Shown here: positions 1-5,974 of the stretch, one piece after another
Layout of the letters: every line of letters begins with the position of its first letter
Position numbering within the stretch: position 1 is the first letter of the stretch
DNA from: an uncultured Eubacteriales bacterium
Lineage (GTDB): Bacteria; Bacillota; Clostridia; Oscillospirales; Acutalibacteraceae
Assembly: GCA_934667845.1 (NCBI GenBank)
Contig: CAKUMQ010000066.1
Location: 1 to 13,212 of the forward strand
Length of the DNA: 13,212 nucleotides
Reading direction: 5' to 3'
Notes under the pieces: model-generated
Databases searched by the model: none
The model's input: the letters and a program-made list of their open reading frames with translations, nothing else
Told to the model about the DNA's origin: nothing
Made by a program: the position numbers and the translations under genes

Positions 1-598
1 CGTGATCAGCGCCAATGCAGAGCTGTTGTCCCGCGAAATCGGGGAAAACCGCTGGCTTGCGAACATACAGTATGAAAACGAGCGCATGGGCAGCCTTGTC
101 CGGCAGCTGCTCGACCTCGCCAAAATGGAAAATGTCACCCCGCAGACCGAACGGCTCGATTTCAGCCGTTTGGTAAGCGGCGAGCTTCTTCCGTTTGAGT
201 GCGTGGCATTTGAACACGGTCTTAACCTGACAGCCGATATTGCCGACGGGATTTTTGTGAGCGGTGATCCTTCCCGGCTCAAACAGCTGGTATCCATCCT
301 GATCGACAACGCCATCCGCCACAGCGAAAACGGCAGAGAGGTGACCGTCACCCTGAAAGCCGAGCACGGCTGTGCAAAGCTCTCGGTCGTCAACGAGGGC
401 AGCGAGATCCCGGCTGATCAGCAAAAGCAGATCTTCGAGCGGTTTTACCGCGTGGATACGGCAAGAAGCGACGACGGCCATTTCGGACTCGGTCTTGCCA
501 TCGCCAAAGCAATCACCGAATCCCACAAGGGCAGCATCGGGCTTTCCTGCCGCGACGGCAAGATCGAATTTACCGCACAGCTTCCGCTTGAAAAATAA
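1..598 (+). CDS. Sensor histidine kinase, C-terminal part (5' end outside window)
   Basis: Membrane sensor kinase of a two-component system; only the last 199 codons are visible and the frame is open at the left edge. The visible part starts at the end of the dimerisation/phosphoacceptor helix pair (VISANAELL, then helix 2 to LLDLAKMEN, about residue 44). The phosphorylated His and any sensor and membrane segments must lie upstream. The HATPase_c domain follows: N box LIDNAIRHS (Asn at about 103), a G1-like stretch VVNEGSEIP, F box IFERFYRVD, and G2 box GHFGLGLAIAKAI. G1 has N-x-G instead of the classical D-x-G, a substitution I recall from other Firmicutes kinases, so I expect it to be active. 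The GTG at position 2 is probably an internal Val. A terminator follows 8 bases after the stop. The cognate response regulator is presumably just upstream. Family assignment is firm; the signal sensed is unknown. Confidence 0.93.
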   Translation, partial: VISANAELLSREIGENRWLANIQYENERMGSLVRQLLDLAKMENVTPQTERLDFSRLVSGELLPFECVAFEHGLNLTADIADGIFVSGDPSRLKQLVSILIDNAIRHSENGREVTVTLKAEHGCAKLSVVNEGSEIPADQQKQIFERFYRVDTARSDDGHFGLGLAIAKAITESHKGSIGLSCRDGKIEFTAQLPLEK

Positions 599-605
599 TG
601 AGGGG

Positions 606-643
606 ATCAGCCTTTCGGTTTTTACACGAAAGGCTGATTTTTT
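606..643 (+). terminator. Rho-independent terminator of the histidine kinase operon
   Basis: A perfect 12-bp inverted repeat (ATCAGCCTTTCG at 606-617, CGAAAGGCTGAT at 627-638) with a 9-nt loop is followed by an uninterrupted run of six T (638-643). It begins 8 bases after the kinase stop codon, so the downstream lipoprotein needs its own promoter. Confidence 0.93.
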
Positions 644-651
644 ATCTTTCT

Positions 652-684
652 TTCAATCATACTTCAATATAGCGGCCGTACAAT
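652..684 (+). promoter_or_regulatory. Candidate response-regulator box and -10 element for the lipoprotein gene
   Basis: Two direct TTCAAT hexamers (652-657 and 663-668) are separated by exactly 5 bp, an 11-bp period. That is the layout of OmpR/PhoB-family response-regulator sites. The downstream hexamer ends 10 bp before a -10-like TACAAT (679-684). No good -35 is present at the right distance, as expected when an activator replaces -35 contacts. Transcription would start near 691. This is inference from spacing; short AT-rich repeats can arise by chance. Confidence 0.4.
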
Positions 685-695
685 ACAGTCAACAG

Positions 696-731
696 GTCGG
701 GGATGACGCAAAAGAACGCCGATTCCCCGAC
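696..731 (+). promoter_or_regulatory. Stem-loop in the 5' leader of the lipoprotein mRNA
   Basis: A perfect 8-bp stem (GTCGGGGA at 696-703 with TCCCCGAC at 724-731) encloses a 20-nt loop. No T-run follows, so it is not a terminator. It ends 12 nt before the Shine-Dalgarno sequence AAGGAG (744-749). If the -10 at 679-684 is right, the hairpin is within about 5 nt of the mRNA 5' end, where such structures are known to stabilise Firmicutes transcripts. The role is inferred. Confidence 0.45.
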
Positions 732-758
732 GCAGACGAAGAAAAGGAGTTGTACCGT

Positions 759-2675
759 ATGAAAAAGTTTTTATCTCTGTTCTGTACAGCGGTTTTGTGC
801 TGTTCTTTAGCTGCCTGCGGAAAGAATTCCGGTAATTCGGCATATGCAGGCTCTGCCGTAACCGGAAAGGTCACCGCCGTAGAGGATTCCACCGTGACGC
901 TTCAGCTCGGTGAGCTGACGGAAAATGAAGACGGCAGCCGCCCGGGCACCCCGCCCGAAAAGCCGGACGGCGACAACAGCGGCAGCGGTCAGACCCCGCC
1001 TGAAAAGCCTGACGGCGACAGCAACGGCAGCGGTCAGACCCCGCCTGAAAAGCCCGACGGTGACGGCAGCGGTCAGACTCCGCCCGAAAAACCCGACGGC
1101 AACAGCAACGGCAGCGGTCAGACCCCGCCTGAAAAGCCTGACGGCGACAGCAACGGCAGCGGTCAGACCCCGCCTGAAAAGCCCGACGGTGACGGCAGCG
1201 GTCAGACTCCGCCCGAAAAACCCGACGGCGATAGCAGCGGCAATGCGCCGTCCGGCGGTCCCGGTTCCTCAAAAACCTTTACAGCGGGCGATGAAACGAT
1301 CCGCGTCGACCTCTCCTCTGCTTCCGTAGTAAAAAATTCCGAAGCGGCAGAGGTCAGCGACATCCGCGAGGGGGATATTTTGCAGATCACCTTTGACGAC
1401 GGCGGAAAAGCCCAAACGGCAAGCATTGTCTTGCTTGCGGGCGGCGCCCCCGGCAACGGCGGCTTCGGCGGGTCGGATACCGTGACGCAGGGCGACAGTG
1501 CCAACACGATCAGCGCAGACGGAACCTACAGCGGCACGAGCTACGTCTCCACGGGAGACGATGAAAACGCTTTACGCATTGACGGCGCCGCGGCAACGCT
1601 CGACGGCATTACCGTCGATAAAAGCGCCGGGGCGACCTCCAACACTGAAAACGGCGATTTTTACGGGGTGAATGCCGCGCTGCTGGCCACAAACGGCGCG
1701 ACCGTGACGATCAAAAACGCCAAGATAACCTCTTCTGCCCAAAACGGCAACGGCGTATTCAGCTACGGCAGCGGCACAACGGTCAATATCGCCGATTCGG
1801 TCATCACGACCGCGGCGGACAATTCCGGCGGCATCCAGACCACCGGCGGCGGCACGACCAACGCCAGTAATCTGACCGTCAACACCTCCGGCAACTCCGC
1901 CGCGGCGATCCGCTCCGACAGAGGCGGCGGTACGGTAAAGGTGAGCGGCGGCAGCTACACCTCCAACGGGTATAACTCCCCCGCCGTTTACTCCACGGCG
2001 GCGATCAGCATCGCCGACGCCCTGCTGACCGCCAACAACTCCGAGGCGCTTGTGATCGAGGGCAAAAACTCCATCACGCTCGAAAACTGCACAGTCACCG
2101 GCAACATGAGCGATACCAAAGGCACAAGCTCTGACGAAAACGTCCACAATGTGATGATCTATCAGTCCATGAGCGGCGACGCCGATGTCGGCACCTCCTC
2201 GTTCTCCATGACCGGCGGCAGTCTGACGGCAAAAAACGGCGATATGTTCTATGTCACCAACACCCACTGCCTGCTTGATCTTTCCGGGGTCAAACTCGCC
2301 AACGAGGATACAGACGCCTGTCTGCTGCGCGTTGTGGGCAACTCCGCCAGCCGCGGCTGGGGCACGGCAGGTCAAAACGGCGCGCAGGTCGAATTTACGG
2401 CAGATGCGCAGACGCTTTCCGGCAGCATCGTGGTGGATACGATCTCCACGCTGTCCATGACGCTCAAAAACGGCAGCACCTTCACCGGCACCGTCAATAT
2501 CATCAACAACGCGCAAAACGGCACGGCGGTCAGCAATAATGCGGTCGTTACCGTGGAAAGCGGATGCACATGGAGCCTGACGGGAAACTGCACGCTGACC
2601 AGTCTGACGAATAACGGCACGATCAATTTTAACGGTTATACGATCACCCTTGCCGACGGCACTGTTTTGAAGTGA
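759..2675 (+). CDS. Secreted lipoprotein with TPPEKPDG repeats and a beta-helix-like body
   Basis: A 638-residue surface lipoprotein of unknown function. The start at 759 is chosen for AAGGAG 9 nt upstream and the signal peptide that follows (MKKF, hydrophobic core, lipobox L17-A-A-C20; Cys20 would be lipidated). The same frame is open much further upstream, through the kinase gene, but that part is not coding here. Residues 34-53 (VTGKVTAVEDSTVTLQLGEL) and 173-226 (TFTAGDETIRVDLSS to ASIVL) look like two halves of one small beta domain, resembling DUF5666-type domains, split by seven proline/acid-rich repeats (64-157). From about 243 to 620 comes a Gly/Asn/Ser/Thr-rich series of short strands (such as TVTIKNAKI and SITLENCTV) typical of right-handed beta-helices, with a segment NVHNVMIYQSM (461-471) that I recall from related gut Firmicutes proteins. 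No sortase motif. Adhesin or glycan binding is possible but not shown. Confidence 0.88.
   Translation: MKKFLSLFCTAVLCCSLAACGKNSGNSAYAGSAVTGKVTAVEDSTVTLQLGELTENEDGSRPGTPPEKPDGDNSGSGQTPPEKPDGDSNGSGQTPPEKPDGDGSGQTPPEKPDGNSNGSGQTPPEKPDGDSNGSGQTPPEKPDGDGSGQTPPEKPDGDSSGNAPSGGPGSSKTFTAGDETIRVDLSSASVVKNSEAAEVSDIREGDILQITFDDGGKAQTASIVLLAGGAPGNGGFGGSDTVTQGDSANTISADGTYSGTSYVSTGDDENALRIDGAAATLDGITVDKSAGATSNTENGDFYGVNAALLATNGATVTIKNAKITSSAQNGNGVFSYGSGTTVNIADSVITTAADNSGGIQTTGGGTTNASNLTVNTSGNSAAAIRSDRGGGTVKVSGGSYTSNGYNSPAVYSTAAISIADALLTANNSEALVIEGKNSITLENCTVTGNMSDTKGTSSDENVHNVMIYQSMSGDADVGTSSFSMTGGSLTAKNGDMFYVTNTHCLLDLSGVKLANEDTDACLLRVVGNSASRGWGTAGQNGAQVEFTADAQTLSGSIVVDTISTLSMTLKNGSTFTGTVNIINNAQNGTAVSNNAVVTVESGCTWSLTGNCTLTSLTNNGTINFNGYTITLADGTVLK
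948..1229 (+). repeat. Seven tandem TPPEKPDG-encoding repeats
   Basis: Seven in-frame copies of an octapeptide TPPEKPDG (residues 64-157), separated by Gly/Ser/Asp/Asn spacers. Unit lengths are 15, 15, 13, 15, 15 and 13 codons plus a final partial unit. All units are multiples of 3 bp, so gain or loss keeps the frame. A higher-order period of 129 bp exists: 990-1100 and 1119-1229 are identical at the DNA level (111 bp), and the identity extends about 10 bp further upstream. The peptide is Pro-rich and acidic, fitting an extended stalk or spacer. Confidence 0.95.
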
Positions 2676-2708
2676 TCAAAAAAAGCGGGAAAAGTCTGTA
2701 TTTCCGGG

Positions 2709-2746
2709 CAAAAGCCACCGGTCTGACCGGTGGCTTTTGCTGTTTT
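2709..2746 (+). terminator. Terminator of the lipoprotein gene
   Basis: A long perfect inverted repeat (2709-2722 with 2726-2739, core AAAAGCCACCGGT / ACCGGTGGCTTTT) with a 3-nt loop, followed by CTGTTTTC. The T-rich stem end plus TTTT at 2743-2746 give a reasonable though imperfect U-tract. It starts 33 bases after the stop codon and separates the lipoprotein from the arginine operon. Confidence 0.82.
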
Positions 2747-2773
2747 CAAAACCGTTCGACCGTTCTGCTCGCT

Positions 2774-2815
2774 TGAATAAATATTCATTTTAATGAATTT
2801 TATACTTGACATTCA
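2774..2815 (+). promoter_or_regulatory. ARG box operator region (ArgR/AhrC site)
   Basis: TGAATAAATATTCA (2774-2787) matches the 14-bp core of the ArgR consensus (TGAAT-W4-ATTCA) at every position. Twenty bp further on, TGAATTTTA (2794-2802) supplies the left half of a second box that reaches the -35. An isolated ATTCA (2811-2815) lies in the promoter spacer. Paired boxes about two helical turns apart are the known arrangement for ArgR hexamers. Location at the promoter of an arg operon makes arginine-dependent repression the expected function. Confidence 0.82.
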
Positions 2816-2834
2816 TTCGGTTAAGGTGTATGAT
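2806..2834 (+). promoter_or_regulatory. SigA-type promoter of the arginine operon
   Basis: TTGACA (2806-2811) is a perfect -35. A 17-bp spacer and TATGAT (2829-2834), five of six to consensus, follow. Transcription would begin near 2841. This places the in-frame TTG 2806, ATG 2830 and ATG 2836 upstream of the mRNA, so they cannot be starts of argC. Confidence 0.85.
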
Positions 2835-2840
2835 TATGCA

Positions 2841-2925
2841 GGAAAATAAATTATTTCAGCAGATCCCGCCGCACCCCGCAGCGGGAAAGGACGCCGAAAA
2901 AGAAGCGGCGGGAGGTTTTTGTGCC
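2841..2925 (+). promoter_or_regulatory. argC 5' leader with possible SD-sequestering hairpin
   Basis: Roughly 85 nt of leader precede argC. CCCGCCGC (2865-2872) can pair perfectly with GCGGCGGG (2905-2912), which includes the first three bases of the Shine-Dalgarno GGGAGG (2910-2915). The same 5' strand can instead pair locally: CCCGC 2865-2869 with GCGGG 2881-2885. The two folds exclude each other, a layout compatible with translational control. GC-rich DNA can give this by chance, so regulation is only a hypothesis. No leader peptide rich in Arg codons was seen. Confidence 0.35.
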
Positions 2926-3855
2926 ATGAAAAAAGTGTTTATTGACGGCAGCGCCGGCACGACCGGGCTGCGTATTGCCGAGCGTCTGGCGGGGCGGGAC
3001 GATCTGTCGCTGATCACCCTGCAGGAGGAGCAGCGAAAGGACAGCGGCTCCCGTGCGCGCGCGCTGAATGATGCCGATATCGCCGTGCTTTGCCTGCCCG
3101 ACGCGGCGGCGCGCGAGGCGGTCTCCTGGATAGAAAATCCGGATACAGTGGTGCTTGACACCTCGACGGCGCACCGCACCGCGCCCGGATGGGTCTACGG
3201 CTTTCCCGAGCTGTCCGCCACCCACGCGCATTTCATCCGCACGGCGAAGCGCATCGCCGTGCCGGGGTGTCACGCCAGCGGCTTTATTGCGCTGACCGCG
3301 CCGCTGACTGCCGCTGGCATCCTCCCCCCAAAAACGCTGCTCTCCTGCTTTTCTCTGACCGGATACAGCGGCGGCGGCAAAAAGATGATCGCGGAATATG
3401 AGACGCAGCCGCTTCCCGAAGCGCTGCACGCCCCGCAGCAATATGCGCTGGGGCAGTCGCACAAGCATTTGCCCGAAATGGCGGCACAGAGCGGTCTGCC
3501 CGCTCCCGCGTTCTGTCCCGTGGTCGGGAATTTCTACAGCGGCATGCAGGTCACGGTACCGCTGTTTGCAGCGCAGTGCGTGCCGGGAACCACCCCGGAG
3601 ACGATCGCCGGGATCTACCGCAAAGTCTATACAGGACCCGTTGTCAGCTTTGCCGAGACACCGGGCGAAAATGGCTTTCTCTCCGCCGTGTCCCTTGCGG
3701 GAAAGGATTCCATGCGGGTCAGCGTGACCGGAAACGAAGAGCGCATGCTGCTTCTGGCGGTGTATGACAATCTCGGCAAGGGGGCGTCCGGTGCTGCGGT
3801 CGAATGCTTGAATATGGTATTGGGTACAGAGCCGACAAAAGGGCTTTGCCTGTAA
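2926..3855 (+). CDS. argC: N-acetyl-gamma-glutamyl-phosphate reductase (type 2 ArgC)
   Basis: Cytosolic NADPH-dependent enzyme that reduces N-acetylglutamyl-5-phosphate to the semialdehyde, third step of arginine synthesis. At 309 residues it matches the shorter type 2 ArgC family (about 310) rather than type 1 (about 345). Motifs: nucleotide-binding GSAGTTG (8-14), DTSTAHR (78-84), YGFPEL (91-96), catalytic cysteine in AVPGCHASG (Cys115), TGYSGGGKK (145-153), HKHLPEM (180-186 region) and C-terminal NLGKGASGAAVECLNMV. The start at 2926 is set by GGGAGG 10 nt upstream and by the family's usual MKVFIDG beginning; in-frame codons further upstream overlap the promoter. It is the first gene of the operon, 10 nt before argJ. 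Its stop codon lies within the argJ ribosome-binding site, suggesting translational coupling. Confidence 0.97.
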   Translation: MKKVFIDGSAGTTGLRIAERLAGRDDLSLITLQEEQRKDSGSRARALNDADIAVLCLPDAAAREAVSWIENPDTVVLDTSTAHRTAPGWVYGFPELSATHAHFIRTAKRIAVPGCHASGFIALTAPLTAAGILPPKTLLSCFSLTGYSGGGKKMIAEYETQPLPEALHAPQQYALGQSHKHLPEMAAQSGLPAPAFCPVVGNFYSGMQVTVPLFAAQCVPGTTPETIAGIYRKVYTGPVVSFAETPGENGFLSAVSLAGKDSMRVSVTGNEERMLLLAVYDNLGKGASGAAVECLNMVLGTEPTKGLCL

Positions 3856-3865
3856 GGAGGAACCT

Positions 3866-5077
3866 ATGAAAATGATCGAAGGCGGCGTCTGCGCCGCAAA
3901 AGGATTTTTTGCCGCGGGCGTACACTGCGGCATCCGCAAAAACAAGACAAAAAAGGATCTCGCTCTGATCTGCAGCGAGAAAAAAGCCGCGGCGGCGGCG
4001 GTCTACACCACCAATCTCGTGAAAGGCGCCCCGCTTATCGTCACGAAAAAGCACCTTGCCGACGGATATGCCCAGGCGGTGATCTGCAACAGCGGAAACG
4101 CCAATACCTGCAATGCCAACGGCGTGGAAATCGCAGAAGAAATGTGCGTTCTTCTGGCAAAGGAGCTGAATATTTCCGCCGACGATGTCGTGGTCGCCTC
4201 GACCGGCGTCATCGGTCAGCCGCTGGACATTGCCCCGATCGCGGCGGGGATCCCGCCGCTTGCCGCGGCGCTCGGCAAGGATTCGGCATCTGCGGCGCAG
4301 GGAATCATGACGACCGACACCAGGCTCAAAGAGGTCGCCGTGGAGTTTTCGCTCGGCGGCGTGACCTGTCACCTCGGCGGCATCGCCAAAGGCTCCGGGA
4401 TGATCCATCCGAACATGGCAACCATGCTGGTGTTTTTGACGACAGACTGCGCCATCAGTGCAGAAATGCTGCAAAAGGCGCTTTCCGGTGACGTGGCGGA
4501 GACGTTCAACATGGTCAGCATAGACGGCGACACATCGACCAACGATATGGTCACCCTGCTGGCAAACGGCATGGCGGGCAACGCGGAGATCACCGCCGCC
4601 GGAAACGATTTCGACACCTTTATGCAGGCGCTCAACACCGTGACCGTTCACCTCTGCCGCTGCATCGCCGGGGACGGCGAGGGCGCGACAAAGCTGCTCG
4701 AATGTCAGGTGAGCGGCGCCGCGGATAAAGAGACCGCCAAAACCGTTGCCAAGAGCGTCATCTGCTCCTCTCTGGTCAAAGCCGCCATGTTCGGTTCGGA
4801 CGCCAATTGGGGAAGAATCCTGTGCGCTATCGGCTACAGCGGCGCCGATGTAGACGTCACAAAGATCGACGTCTCTTTCCGCTCGTCTAAAGGCACCGTG
4901 GCGGTCTGCCAAAACGGCGCGGGCATTCCTTTCTCCGAGGAGGAAGCCAAAAAGATCCTGCTGGAAAATGAGATCGAGATTCTGGTCTGCCTGAATTCCG
5001 GCACCGCCGCCTCTACCGCATGGGGCTGCGACCTGACCTATGACTATGTAAAAATCAACGGCGACTACAGAACGTAA
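3866..5077 (+). CDS. argJ: Glutamate N-acetyltransferase / ornithine acetyltransferase ArgJ
   Basis: Transfers the acetyl group from N-acetylornithine to glutamate, closing the acetyl cycle, and may also make N-acetylglutamate from acetyl-CoA (bifunctional forms exist; sequence alone does not decide). The 403 residues are full length. ArgJ is made as a precursor that cuts itself before a threonine: here KGSGMIHPNMATML (175-188) places the cut between Ala185 and Thr186, with Thr186 the nucleophile. The oxyanion-hole STG (112-114), NSGNANTC (75-82) and the C-terminal AWGCDLTYDYVKINGDYRT are all present. Shine-Dalgarno AAGGAGG (3854-3860) overlaps the argC stop and is 5 nt before the ATG. Having ArgJ here explains why no acetylornithine deacetylase gene is needed in the cluster. 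Confidence 0.98.
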   Translation: MKMIEGGVCAAKGFFAAGVHCGIRKNKTKKDLALICSEKKAAAAAVYTTNLVKGAPLIVTKKHLADGYAQAVICNSGNANTCNANGVEIAEEMCVLLAKELNISADDVVVASTGVIGQPLDIAPIAAGIPPLAAALGKDSASAAQGIMTTDTRLKEVAVEFSLGGVTCHLGGIAKGSGMIHPNMATMLVFLTTDCAISAEMLQKALSGDVAETFNMVSIDGDTSTNDMVTLLANGMAGNAEITAAGNDFDTFMQALNTVTVHLCRCIAGDGEGATKLLECQVSGAADKETAKTVAKSVICSSLVKAAMFGSDANWGRILCAIGYSGADVDVTKIDVSFRSSKGTVAVCQNGAGIPFSEEEAKKILLENEIEILVCLNSGTAASTAWGCDLTYDYVKINGDYRT

Positions 5078-5091
5078 CACGGGGGAACAAC

Positions 5092-5973
5092 ATGGATATC
5101 ACCAATGCAAAGCGGGCGGCTGTGCTGGTACATGCTCTGCCGTACATTCAGGAATACACCGGCAAGGTCGTCGTTATCAAATACGGCGGAAACGCCATGA
5201 TCAATGAAGAGCTGAAAGACTCGGTCATGCGGGATATCGTCCTGCTCTCCCTGATCGGCGTCAAGGTGGTGCTGGTACACGGCGGCGGACCCGAGATCAC
5301 CGAAATGCTGAAAAAGATCGGAAAAGAAAGCGTATTTTCAAACGGTCTGCGCGTCACCGACAAGGAGACCGCGGACATCGTGCAGATGGTGCTTGCGGGA
5401 AAGATCAACAAAAGCCTCGTGGCACTGATCGGGAACAAGGGCGGACGCGCCATCGGTCTGTCCGGCATGGACGGGCACATGATCGAGGCAAAGGTCAAGG
5501 ATCCGCGTCTCGGCTTTGTGGGTGAGATCACAAAGGTCAACGTCGCCCCCATTCGCGACGTGATCGACAAGGGCTACATTCCCGTCGTCTCCACGGTCGG
5601 GTGTGACAGCGAGGGAAATGTGTATAACATCAACGCCGACACCGCCGCGGCAAAGATTGCCGGCGAGCTTAAAGCGGAAAGCCTGATCTCCATGACGGAT
5701 ATCGCAGGCATCCTGAAGGACAAGGACGACCCCGCCACGCTGATCCCCGTCATCCGCGTGGCGGACGCGCCCGAGCTGATGGCAAACGGTATCATCGGGG
5801 GCGGCATGATCCCCAAGGTGGAGTGCTGCATCAACGCGATCCGCTGGGGCGTCAGCCGTGTCTTTATCATCGACGGACGGATCCCGCACGCGATCCTGAT
5901 CGAAATGCTGACCAACGAAGGCATCGGCACCATGTTTACGGAGGACGACCCGCCCGCCTGTCAGGAGGAATAA
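5092..5973 (+). CDS. argB: Acetylglutamate kinase
   Basis: Phosphorylates N-acetylglutamate with ATP, the usual feedback-controlled step of the cyclic arginine pathway. Its 293 residues form an amino-acid-kinase fold: VIKYGGNAM (28-36, Lys30 catalytic), HGGGPEI (63-69), NGLRVT (84-89, substrate-binding Arg87), NINADTAA (179-186), GGGMIPKV (236-243, Lys242) and SRVFIIDGRIPHA near the C terminus. The N-terminal helix (ANAKR-like start, then AVLVHALPYIQEYTGK, about 10-25) is the feature of hexameric, arginine-inhibited kinases, so feedback inhibition by arginine is likely. The Shine-Dalgarno is a modest GGGGGA (5081-5086), 14 nt after argJ stops. Only 1 nt separates it from argD. Confidence 0.97.
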   Translation: MDITNAKRAAVLVHALPYIQEYTGKVVVIKYGGNAMINEELKDSVMRDIVLLSLIGVKVVLVHGGGPEITEMLKKIGKESVFSNGLRVTDKETADIVQMVLAGKINKSLVALIGNKGGRAIGLSGMDGHMIEAKVKDPRLGFVGEITKVNVAPIRDVIDKGYIPVVSTVGCDSEGNVYNINADTAAAKIAGELKAESLISMTDIAGILKDKDDPATLIPVIRVADAPELMANGIIGGGMIPKVECCINAIRWGVSRVFIIDGRIPHAILIEMLTNEGIGTMFTEDDPPACQEE

Positions 5974-5974
5974 C

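Noticed and set aside
372..758. In-frame upstream extension of the lipoprotein gene into the kinase gene
   Set aside because: It crosses a strong terminator and would bury the signal peptide and lipobox internally; the Shine-Dalgarno and signal peptide mark the start at 759.
948..1229. CRISPR-like array
   Set aside because: The repeats are in-frame coding units with no unique spacers; they encode a Pro-rich peptide repeat.
1572..2516. 314-codon minus-strand frame opposite the lipoprotein
   Set aside because: Gly/Val/Ala/Arg-rich reverse image of the Gly/Asn/Thr-rich beta-helix repeats, with no recognisable domain; shadow.
2752..2765. Short direct repeat CCGTTC with 8-bp period upstream of the ARG box
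   Set aside because: Only two 6-bp copies, no known site resembles it, and it is likely chance.
2806..2925. Upstream in-frame starts for argC (TTG 2806, ATG 2830, ATG 2836)
   Set aside because: They overlap the -35 and -10 elements, so they precede the predicted mRNA start; 2926 has a good Shine-Dalgarno and the family's normal N terminus.
3719..5080. 453-codon minus-strand frame opposite argJ
   Set aside because: The plus strand encodes a full-length ArgJ with all catalytic motifs; the antisense product has low-complexity composition and no recognisable domain.
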